NCBI GenBank assembly: GCA_023460615.1
Contig: JAEWPL010000056.1
Span: forward strand, 1-11,409
DNA length: 11,409 nt
Direction: 5' to 3'
Origin: Pseudomonadota bacterium
GTDB lineage: Bacteria > Pseudomonadota > Gammaproteobacteria > Enterobacterales > Succinivibrionaceae
The stretch's first letter is position 1. Each line of letters starts with the position of its first letter. Below are positions 1 through 7,600 of the stretch, piece after piece. The notes under the pieces are model-generated. The model ran no database searches. It worked only from the letters and a program-made list of their open reading frames with translations, and was not told where the DNA came from. A program made the position numbers and the translations under genes.

Positions 1-91
1 TTCTTCAAGGGCCCACACAGATTGTCCGTACTGATTTTTAAAGAACTTTTTAAACGCTTGGTTTATTTCGTCGTTGTCTTGCGTGACAACG
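1..91 (-). other. rRNA operon leader, 5' part (16S gene lies off the left edge)
   Basis: Read on the minus strand, this stretch follows a strong promoter and has, in order, a small hairpin (boxB-like), a boxA-like element and the block GGACAATCTGTGTGGGC (11-27). That block closely matches the segment downstream of boxA in the E. coli 16S rRNA leader (GACAATCTGTGTGGGCAC, from memory). The order promoter, boxB, boxA, conserved block is the same as downstream of E. coli rrn P2. The mature 16S gene is not in the window; it should begin some distance beyond position 1 on the minus strand. No protein is expected here. Confidence 0.85.
36..91 (-). promoter_or_regulatory. boxB-boxA rrn antitermination signals
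   Basis: A 7-bp stem (arms 72-78 and 85-91, CGTTGTC with GACAACG, 6-nt loop) lies just after the predicted start site, where boxB sits in E. coli rrn leaders. Some 25 nt further along the minus strand is AGTTCTTTAAAA (47-36), close to the E. coli boxA TGCTCTTTAACA. In known rrn operons boxA loads NusB/NusE and accessory factors, so that RNA polymerase reads through the untranslated rRNA genes without Rho termination. The assignment rests on motif similarity and order. Confidence 0.75.
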
Positions 92-98
92 GAATGGC

Positions 99-126
99 AT
101 TATAGTCTTTTATTTTTTCTTGTCAA
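99..126 (-). promoter_or_regulatory. rRNA operon promoter (sigma-70 type)
   Basis: On the minus strand there is a perfect -35 hexamer TTGACA (126-121), a 16-nt spacer and a perfect -10 hexamer TATAAT (104-99), followed by GCCATTCC. The start site is probably near 90-93. Upstream of the -35 lies a run of A-tracts (about 127-160), which fits the UP elements that bind the RNA polymerase alpha subunit at rrn promoters. The 16-nt spacer and the GC-containing discriminator just after the -10 fit growth-rate and stringent control as known for rrn promoters; that is inference. Only one convincing promoter is visible, whereas E. coli operons have P1 and P2. Confidence 0.88.
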
Positions 127-329
127 ATATTTTTTTGATCTTTTTCAAAGTTTTGTTCCTATCTTTTTATATAAATCCCTTATTTATGCCTTTCTATTTT
201 TTTGTAAACTTTATTTTCTACCATTTATTTCTGCAAACATTCACATTTACGTTTTATTGTTAACTATTTTAATTTGCGCACATGTTGCGAACACCACTTA
301 AACTTTTTCTCAATTCTTACAATATAATC

Positions 330-360
330 ATCCTAAAAAAATCTACCATTTTTGTAGGAT
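330..360. repeat. AT-rich hairpin (inverted repeat)
   Basis: The arms 330-342 (ATCCTAAAAAAAT) and 348-360 (ATTTTTGTAGGAT) can pair at 12 of 13 positions around a 5-nt loop. No uridine run follows on either strand, and no gene ends just upstream, so it does not look like a standard intrinsic terminator. It may be a remnant terminator, a protein-binding palindrome, or a by-product of base composition. Confidence 0.45.
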
Positions 361-437
361 TTATCACTAGTTCTTTTTACTTTGCAGATCATGTAAGGCA
401 CATTTGATACTCAAAGTTCTTTCATTTGTACTTTTTA

Positions 438-453
438 AGTGATCTTTTTCACG
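438..453. promoter_or_regulatory. Candidate CRP-family binding site
   Basis: AGTGATCTTTTTCACG has GTGA and TCAC half-sites separated by 6 bp, the arrangement of the CRP consensus TGTGA-N6-TCACA, with GTGATCT matching the left half exactly. It lies in the regulatory region about 260 bp upstream of the chemoreceptor start. CRP control of motility genes is common in gammaproteobacteria, but the distance from the likely promoter is large. Site assignment by eye is uncertain. Confidence 0.4.
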
Positions 454-611
454 ATTTTTTAATTTATTTGTTTTTACTAAAACGGTTTTCATAGAGTATC
501 TAGATTTAGCATTCTTACACCGTTTAAGCCGTAATTATTTATTTTCCTTTAGTAGTAACTATTATCACTAATCTAATTTTTCTTCGGTTTTTCAATAAAT
601 TACCTTAAATT

Positions 612-670
612 AGCCATTTATTAAGGTTTGAACTATGATAAATAGTGCGATTCTAACGATCTTCTAAAAT
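612..670 (+). promoter_or_regulatory. Possible promoter region of the chemoreceptor gene
   Basis: Two weak sigma-70-like options can be drawn. One is a -10 TATGAT (634-639) with a poor -35 near 611-616. The other is a -35 TTGAAC (628-633) with a -10 TCTAAC (652-657) at 18-bp spacing. A clear flagellar sigma-28 promoter (TAAA-N15-GCCGATAA) was looked for, since it often drives chemoreceptor genes, and none was found. The start site therefore stays unresolved. Confidence 0.25.
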
Positions 671-701
671 CAATATCAAACAAACATAAGGCTACTCATA
701 T

Positions 702-2315
702 ATGAAAGACTTTCTCAGATCTTGCTCGATTAAATCGAAACTGATTTTCAGTTTTCTTCTTATCGTTCTATTAACTGTTGTCCTCGACTTTTTCGCAATA
801 AAAAGTCTCAACGAAGCAAAAGAATATGGTCAAGCTAAAGTAGAACATCTACAGCAACGTTATGGAAGAACCAGAAGAACTCTTGATGATGTAGGTATAA
901 TTCAACACAACGTTGTTAAAGCTTTAGATAATCCAACAGAAGCTAAAGTTTTTCTAGATGAGAATAATAAAATCATATCTAATCTTGCTGAGCATGCCGA
1001 AGCCTTGCAACTTACAAGATATCCAAAAGAGATTGGTGAAGTTAAAAAGGCAACCAAAGAATATATAGATTTCTACCAAAACGAGTTTTTACCTGCTTTC
1101 ACTCAAGGTGATATTCAAACAGCAGCTAAGATCTTCTTTGATAAATCCTGCACTCCTTTCTTTACTATTTTTGAAAACATAAAACTTGTTAATGGATATC
1201 AAATCAAAGATTCCAAAAAGGCTCTAGAAGCTATTGAAAATGGTAGTACTATCTTCGTTATTATCGTATGTTCCGCAATTCAAGTAGGTATTGCTATCTG
1301 CTTGTGTGCTTATATTCCTTTTGTAATCACAAGACAATTAAAAGGTATATCACAACATGCATCAGAAATCTCTCGTGGTGATTTAACAAGACTCATTCAC
1401 ACCAAGCGTAAAGACGAATTTGTAACTTTAGTTACTGCGCTTGAGAGTATGCGCTCCTCCTTAAAAGATCAATTAAATAACATTACTAGTGTATCTCACG
1501 GTGTTTCTCATAGTGTTGATACTTTATCTTCGGCAGCAGGAAAAATTAGTGAAATCTCAACAGATAACCAATCTCGTGCTTTAACTGTATCTGCAGCTTC
1601 TGAGGAAATGGTTTCAACCACTAATGATATTGCTAAAAACTGTGATAATGCCTCTCAAATTGCAGAAACTTCAGCTAAAAGAACTACAGAAGGAATTAAC
1701 ATGGTTCAAAATGTTATTGAAAGACTTAATAACCATGCAGTTCGTTGCCGTGAAGATGCAGAATTAGTTAAAGCTTTAACTGAGCAGGCTCAACAGATTG
1801 GTGCAATTGTTAATACCATTGATGATATTGCAAATCAAACTAACTTGCTTGCACTAAACGCTGCTATTGAAGCAGCAAGAGCTGGTGAAGCGGGTAAAGG
1901 CTTTGCCGTAGTAGCAGATGAAGTTCGCGCTCTAGCTTCTCGTACTTCTAAATCTACCCAAGAAATTACCGACATGGTAACAAAAATTCAACATGAGGCA
2001 ACTGCAGCTAATGATGCAATGCAAGAATCAGTAAATCAAATGGAAGGTATTACTGACGAAGCTAACGGTGTTGAAGAAATTTTTGACGATATTACTCAAA
2101 AAGTTCAAGTTGTTCATACACAGATCTCTCAAATTGCAACTGCAGCAGAACAGCAAACTGTTGCAACTTCAGAAATATCTTCAAACATGAAGAGTATTAC
2201 AGATGGTTCTCATTTACTTGCAAATGAAATTGTTGATATCAACAAGTGCATCGAAAACTCAATGCAAGAAGTAGAGGATCTACTAAAAGTAATTTCTTTC
2301 TACAAATTAAGTTGA
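702..2315 (+). CDS. Methyl-accepting chemotaxis protein (transmembrane chemoreceptor)
   Basis: This 537-residue chemoreceptor sits in the inner membrane, senses a periplasmic signal and controls the CheA-CheW kinase complex. Visible order: short cytoplasmic start, TM1 (about 13-33), a mostly helical periplasmic domain of about 150 residues that resembles the four-helix-bundle sensor type, TM2 (about 183-209), HAMP (about 205-258, with P206, G226-D227 and D238-E239), then the signalling coiled coil. The hairpin tip is unmistakable: QTNLLALNAAIEAARAGE (379-396) followed by GKGFAVVADEVRALA. Relative to Tsr, each arm from the tip appears 14 residues longer, which suggests the 40H length class. 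The C-terminus ends FYKLS, so the NWETF-like tether for CheR/CheB is absent. The ATG at 702 is supported by TAAGG (687-691), 10 nt upstream. It appears monocistronic, with its own terminator. The ligand cannot be predicted. Confidence 0.95.
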   Translation: MKDFLRSCSIKSKLIFSFLLIVLLTVVLDFFAIKSLNEAKEYGQAKVEHLQQRYGRTRRTLDDVGIIQHNVVKALDNPTEAKVFLDENNKIISNLAEHAEALQLTRYPKEIGEVKKATKEYIDFYQNEFLPAFTQGDIQTAAKIFFDKSCTPFFTIFENIKLVNGYQIKDSKKALEAIENGSTIFVIIVCSAIQVGIAICLCAYIPFVITRQLKGISQHASEISRGDLTRLIHTKRKDEFVTLVTALESMRSSLKDQLNNITSVSHGVSHSVDTLSSAAGKISEISTDNQSRALTVSAASEEMVSTTNDIAKNCDNASQIAETSAKRTTEGINMVQNVIERLNNHAVRCREDAELVKALTEQAQQIGAIVNTIDDIANQTNLLALNAAIEAARAGEAGKGFAVVADEVRALASRTSKSTQEITDMVTKIQHEATAANDAMQESVNQMEGITDEANGVEEIFDDITQKVQVVHTQISQIATAAEQQTVATSEISSNMKSITDGSHLLANEIVDINKCIENSMQEVEDLLKVISFYKLS

Positions 2316-2337
2316 CCTTAGTCTCACCTTATGTTTT

Positions 2338-2372
2338 ATCCTTAGGAGCTAACGCTCCTAAGGATTTATTTT
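2338..2372 (+). terminator. Intrinsic terminator of the chemoreceptor gene
   Basis: A perfect 12-bp stem (2338-2349 with 2354-2365, arms ATCCTTAGGAGC and GCTCCTAAGGAT) closes a TAAC tetraloop and is followed on the plus strand by TTATTTT. It begins 22 nt after the chemoreceptor stop. On the minus strand the hairpin is followed by AAAACAT, so it should not work as an intrinsic terminator for recD, although the stem could protect that mRNA's 3' end. The U-rich tail overlaps the stop and last two sense codons of recD. Confidence 0.9.
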
Positions 2373-4609
2373 GCTAGCATTAAAGCAAGACCACTTTCTC
2401 TTTCTACTTTCTTTACAATAGCTTGTAAGAAAACTTCCTTATTTGACACGATAATTACTTTGTCGTTTGAATCTCTTGGCTTGGCTCTTGTTAAACCTGT
2501 ATAAACTAATTCTTTAGTTAACACTGGATTTAATTTATCTGATAAAACCATACAGATATTTTGATATTCACTACCTTGAGACTTGTGAATAGTCATCGCA
2601 AAACCTTGAGTGTAATTAGACAATCTTTCAGGAGAAATTTCTCTTACCTTGTTACCATCTTTTGGAGGAAAGAAGATACGAGCCTTTCCGTTTTCCTTAT
2701 CCTCGTCACTGCTGTAGGCCACAAAGCCGATTTCACCGTTATCAAGATTTAGGTTTCTGTCATTTTTGGTAACTAGGACTACTTGTCCTGGGAAAAAGAC
2801 ATCGTCAGCTAATAATTTATACTCAGTACTGTTCTTATCAAACTTTTGCTTATAAATGGCTTTTATTTTTTTACTTACAGCTTCATTTAAGGCATTTACA
2901 CCTAAATCACCATCTTTGTTAGAACAAAGAATTCTAAATTCATCTAATAGCTTGAATGGATTCTGAGATTTTGATGCAAAATCCTCAGGGCTAATGACAA
3001 ATTTTTTATCTACTAATAACTTTATAAAACCTGTTTTTGCTTTATCACTTGGGTTGTAATAATCCACCATGGTCTTAGCAATCAAATCAGAGAGTTTAGA
3101 GATTGATTTTTTATCCCCTTGCTCTACAGGATTGAAAATAATTTCATCACTGCCATCCCTTGGATTGATAAGATTGTGATTAGATAAAACCTCTTTGTTC
3201 TCATAGAGTAAATCAGACTCAAAAATCTCACGATTTAAATCTTGTTCTGTATGAGCTTGATTTACCAATTTTGCAAGATTACCAAGTTTTGAAGCATCAG
3301 AGAAACGGTGAGTAAAGGTCAATAAACTTACATATTTACCAACGGTATAGCTTTGACCAAATTTCTCTAAAAACTGCTCTTTTGAAAAACCTGTCATACT
3401 CTCAAGGATCTTTGATAAGTTATCCTCGATTGGAGTGTTTAAGTCACAACAAATATCAGACAACACAGAGCCTGGCTCTACAGAGCTTAACTGATCTTTA
3501 TCACCTAACATGATTACTTTGGTATTAGGTCCAATAGCATCTAGTAACTTAGAGAATAAGGACAGAGAAATCATAGAGATTTCATCTACCACCAAAATAT
3601 CACATGGTAGATGATGATCTTGGTTGTATTTAGGTACTTCTTGATGAGGGTAAATTCCAATTAAAGAGTGAACTGTACTTGCAGTATCAGGGATCAATTT
3701 AATTTTTTGATTATATAAATCCTCACTCTTGAATAATGGTAAAGCCTTGTTTTTTAAGCTTTCATTACTTTTACCACTTTGAATAGATTCAATCATTCTT
3801 CCTGCAGCTTTTCCTGTTGGAGCTGCTAGTAGAATACGAGGATCGCTAATTCCACTATTAGCAAGTAACAATAATAACAGCTTTAATACCGTGGTAGTTT
3901 TTCCAGTACCAGGGCCACCACAAATCACAGTAAAAGGAGAAAGTGTTGCTAAAGCCACAGCTTTCTTTTGACCGTCAGAATTTATCTCATCCTTAAATAA
4001 CATTGCTAATTGAGATTTATATTTCTCAACAGTAGCATTATCAAGTTCTGAAACTGAACTTACTCTGTTTTTAATAAAGGCTGACACATTTTCTTCATAT
4101 TGATAAAAACGTCTAAGATATACTCTAGCCTCTGCTTTATTGTCAAAATCAAAAGCCACTAAAGGACTATCATTTCCATCTTGGCAATTTATAAGTTGGC
4201 TTTTTTTAACATCCTTATTGAGAAGGAAAGTTAAGCAATCTTCAAGTAAGGAATCAAATTGTGCTTCCCAAAGAGTTTCAAGATCGCTATCGCCAAATAA
4301 AATCTTTTCTTTAACTAGTTCAAGTAAACTATCCTTTTTTAGGCGAATACAAATATCACCATTATCAAGTTTCAAGCTCATAAGCAGGAATAGAATATAA
4401 AACTCTACTGAAAACTCCTTTGGAAATTGGCGTTTGCAAAAATTACTCATGCCAATTGCTAAAGGGCTTACAAAAGATAAATCTGTACCTTCTCTAAGCA
4501 AAGTATCTAACTTTGTATCTTCAGTATCAGTAGTATCAACTTGATTAAAAGCATTAAAGAATTTTTCTAATTGAGTATTTAATTCTGCTTTTTTTGTAAA
4601 ACTGTTCAT
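2366..4609 (-). CDS. recD: RecBCD subunit RecD, 5'-3' DNA helicase (exonuclease V alpha subunit)
   Basis: RecD is the fast 5'-3' superfamily 1B helicase of RecBCD, which processes double-strand ends for recombination and degrades foreign linear DNA. Residues 1-215 form the divergent N-terminal region that contacts RecB in the family. The helicase motifs follow: Walker A GGPGTGKTTT (231-240, K237), LAAPTGKAAGRM (261-272), VHSLIG (313-318), Walker B VDEISM (341-346), LGDKDQLSSVEPGSVLSDI (368-386), THRF (433-436), AMTIHKSQGSEY (671-682) and ELVYTGLTRAK (700-710). The end ERESGLALMLAK resembles E. coli ERRSGLAALF. At 747 residues it exceeds E. coli RecD (608); much of the excess lies between THRF and the C-terminal motifs, plus a longer N-terminus. 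The gene starts 8 bp after recB, with a Shine-Dalgarno that overlaps the recB stop, so translation is probably coupled. Helicase activity should be intact. Confidence 0.96.
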   Translation of the reverse strand: MNSFTKKAELNTQLEKFFNAFNQVDTTDTEDTKLDTLLREGTDLSFVSPLAIGMSNFCKRQFPKEFSVEFYILFLLMSLKLDNGDICIRLKKDSLLELVKEKILFGDSDLETLWEAQFDSLLEDCLTFLLNKDVKKSQLINCQDGNDSPLVAFDFDNKAEARVYLRRFYQYEENVSAFIKNRVSSVSELDNATVEKYKSQLAMLFKDEINSDGQKKAVALATLSPFTVICGGPGTGKTTTVLKLLLLLLANSGISDPRILLAAPTGKAAGRMIESIQSGKSNESLKNKALPLFKSEDLYNQKIKLIPDTASTVHSLIGIYPHQEVPKYNQDHHLPCDILVVDEISMISLSLFSKLLDAIGPNTKVIMLGDKDQLSSVEPGSVLSDICCDLNTPIEDNLSKILESMTGFSKEQFLEKFGQSYTVGKYVSLLTFTHRFSDASKLGNLAKLVNQAHTEQDLNREIFESDLLYENKEVLSNHNLINPRDGSDEIIFNPVEQGDKKSISKLSDLIAKTMVDYYNPSDKAKTGFIKLLVDKKFVISPEDFASKSQNPFKLLDEFRILCSNKDGDLGVNALNEAVSKKIKAIYKQKFDKNSTEYKLLADDVFFPGQVVLVTKNDRNLNLDNGEIGFVAYSSDEDKENGKARIFFPPKDGNKVREISPERLSNYTQGFAMTIHKSQGSEYQNICMVLSDKLNPVLTKELVYTGLTRAKPRDSNDKVIIVSNKEVFLQAIVKKVERESGLALMLAK

Positions 4610-4620
4610 GTTGTTACCTA
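4610..4620 (-). promoter_or_regulatory. recD ribosome binding site overlapping the recB stop
   Basis: The minus strand reads TAGGTAACAAC just before the recD ATG. TAG is the recB stop codon, and its AG forms part of the Shine-Dalgarno AGGT, 6 nt from the start codon. This fixes the recD start at 4609 and suggests that ribosomes finishing recB help to start recD, which would keep the subunits in proportion. Confidence 0.8.
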
Positions 4621-7600
4621 CTCTGCTGTCTCAAATAATTTGTCTAAACGTTCAACTAACTCAAAGTTAGGCTTAATTTGATAGATACCTGTACTTATGG
4701 TGTCTGTGCCTTTTTGTAAACCACGCAAGAATAGGTACATCACACCTCCAAAATCTTTCTCATAATCATAGTCTTTGACTATGGTCTTTAAGAAACGATG
4801 CAAAGCTACAGAATAAATTAAAATCTGTACATCATAACGGGAGGTAAAAATAGATTTGAACATCTGCGATGGGCTGTAATCTTTAAAATCTCCACCTAAG
4901 AAATTTGATTTGTAGTCGATTAAGAAATATTGATTTCCAATATCAGTTTCAAAATTAGCTACTAAATCTATACTACCTTTCATAAAGCCTTTAAAGTCAT
5001 TAGCTTTTAACATAGGTAAATCAGCTTGAATGGTGTCGCCAAATTTCTTTGCTTCACTTTGATAGAACTCGTCACAAATTAAGTTAAACTCATCCATCTT
5101 AAACAGCTTACAAGGCATAAAGTATTCAAGCTCGCAAGCACATCTATCAGAGGTTAAACAAGATAAAGACAATGCGTTCCCATTACTATCAACGATTCCT
5201 AAATTAGCGTGTACTATTGAGAATAACCAATCAGTAAAATCTGAATTGAATACACTTATGTCTTCATTATATGGTTTTAGTAAACTTCCATATTTCTTGT
5301 TTTTATTGTTTATAGTTGTTTCCTCAACAAACTTTAGTAAACATCCTTCATTATTTTTATCAAAATTAGTACGAGACAATAAGTATTCCATCAACTCATG
5401 CAAAAAATCACCTGCGATATTGCCTTTAGTAAAAGAAAATTGCAGTAATTCCTCTGATGAGGACTCTTCTTCTAAAGCTTTAGGATCACTACTTAAATTC
5501 TCACCATTCTGCTCTGTAAACATGTGATTATGATTTCCACTTGTAATAGTAGAGTAAGAGGAGATAGTGTAGGATTTATCAATATCGCCTGCATTTAAAG
5601 TATTAACACTTAGGCTTGATGTTTTTTTAATATTTTTTTTCTTTTCTTTTGCTAAATAGTCTTTATATTCTTTCTTGCTATCATCTAAAAGGATATCTTC
5701 TGCCTTTAAGTGATCTTCATATAATGGCTTGAACAAATCTTGATTGGATACAGCCTTTAGAGAGCCATCTTCTGCCTTTGAATTGATAATTCTATTAAAG
5801 ACTTTATAGATACTACCTTTATTAGTAAGGTTATTAAGATAAATAAAATTAGCAGCTTGTGCTCTAGTTAAAGCCACATATAACAATCTAACTTCTTCTT
5901 GAAGACTTGCTTGCTTTACAATCTCCTTTGTATCTATTGTTTTTTCTTTAGCTCCAAATTCAGATTTCAAAGACATGTTTGTAACAGTATTTGTCTTCTC
6001 ATCCATTTGCAGATAAAAAGTTTCGTTATTAGGCACTAAGGTTAAATGTGCTGAATTTACATCATAAATCTTAAAGTTTGAGCTTTTCTTACTTACAGGA
6101 TCGCTTCCATAAGGTAAGTAGAAGTATGGTAAAAAGGCAATAGGATACTGCAGACCTTTTGACATATGTACCGTATAGATTTTGATAAGCTCTTGCTCTG
6201 ATTCTAGATGCTTTTTAGTTTCATCTTCACTAAAACAAGCATTTTTACTATCACTTTCAAGAGCTACTGACTTAAACCAAATCAACTGAGCTTGAGGACC
6301 AATTACCTTAGCATCAATACTTTGAATTAACTCTGCAATTTGATAATAGTTTGATAAAGCGCGCTCTCCTCCTTCTGTATCAAGCATAGACTTAATGCCA
6401 TCATGACTTTGAAGGTAATGCGTAAAAGCACTTATAAATCCATGTTTTTCCCACTTTAAATAGCAATCGTGTAACAGACGAATTTCTTTATCAAAGTTGT
6501 CATCCTCAGTATTAAGAACAATCTCCTTACTGTTATCTCTTAACAAAGAGCAGGTAAGTAATCTATTTACTAGGGAAACATTAGAGTTATTACACATAGC
6601 TTCCATAAAATAGATAATATTTACAGATTCAGAAGATGGCTTATATTCACTTGAAAAGAAGGAGGTTTGAACCTCACTGCCAATCACAGATGATCTGTCA
6701 GAAAAGTACACTGACTTTAAACCAACTTCTTCTAAAGCAGCTTGGATTTGTAAACTTTCTTGTCCTGACTTTACTAAGATAGCTATATCGCTTGGTTTAA
6801 TTTTGCGCTTTTTCGTTCTATCAGAGGATTTGTCTAAAATACCTTGAGTTAACACTTTTACAACATCACAAGCTAAAGCTTTTGCTATTGCAACTTGATA
6901 TAGATCTTTTTTTAATTTTGGATTTTCAAACTCAAGCGTGTTTACATAATTTGAAATTGGTCGTTTATAAAAGTCGTCGTCGTTGTATTCATCTTCAAAA
7001 TAGAATCTGCAAGAACCTGCTAATTTCTGATCTTCCTTTGGATAATTAACTCTCATAAAATCAATATTTGAAGGAATAAAATCAGCTTCACAATCTAAAG
7101 GTCTTGGCTCAAATCCTGGAACATTCTGTTCAAAAATAGCGTTTACACCTTCAATAATATTGCGAGAAGATCTGAAATTAGTATCTAAAGTATAGAGTTT
7201 TTCTACTTTAGCTTTAGCTTTATTATAAGAGTTGATATCCGCATTTCTAAAAGCATAGATTGACTGTTTAGGATCGCCAATTAAATAGCAAACTGCTTTT
7301 GATTGCGCCTGCTTTTTATCCTCAAGATACAATTTATTAAAGATTTCAAACTGAATAGGATCTGTATCTTGGAACTCATCAATCATAGCTACAGGATATT
7401 GATTACGAAGGAGCTTTGCTAAATTGTCTCCTCTTTTTTTATCAACCGTTAAGACAATAGCTAATTGACGTAATAACTCATCATTAGAAATTACATTATC
7501 GCGAATAAACAAAGAATCTAATTTGTTAATACAAAGAATGGAAAGTACATACTTGATGGTTTTAGAGTTTAAATCTAGTTTTTCTCTTATTTCTTCTAAA

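Larger units (their letters stand above)
127..701. other. Intergenic region between divergent rrn operon and chemoreceptor gene
   Basis: This is about 575 bp of very AT-rich DNA without a credible gene. The part next to the rrn promoter (127-210) is rich in A-tracts on the minus strand, fitting an UP element and perhaps Fis-bound curved DNA; no Fis site can be assigned by eye. Further right are an AT-rich hairpin (330-360), a CRP-like palindrome (438-453) and weak promoter candidates for the chemoreceptor gene (about 612-670). The short frames present have low-complexity, phenylalanine- and leucine-rich translations typical of T-rich noncoding DNA. Confidence 0.7.

Noticed and set aside
180..208. 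Second, upstream rrn promoter (TTTACA-16-TAAATA on the minus strand)
   Set aside because: The -10 matches the consensus at only three of six positions; it is not convincing next to the perfect promoter at 99-126.
74..301. 75-codon open frame on the plus strand
   Set aside because: It lies antisense across the rrn promoter and boxB, has no ribosome binding site, and its product is the phenylalanine/leucine-rich type expected from T-rich noncoding DNA.
403..415. Small palindrome TTTGA-TAC-TCAAA as an FNR site
   Set aside because: The 3-bp centre does not fit the FNR or CRP spacing, and 5-bp arms are expected by chance in DNA of this composition.
480..525. Inverted pair AAACGGT / ACCGTTT, 32 bp apart
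   Set aside because: Seven-base arms with a long gap and no relation to a promoter; too weak to call an operator.
4140..4400. 86-codon plus-strand frame inside recD
   Set aside because: It is fully covered by the well-supported recD reading frame on the other strand, and its translation is lysine/serine-rich without any recognisable motif. The same applies to plus-strand frames at 2561-2752, 5246-5527 and 9336-9554.
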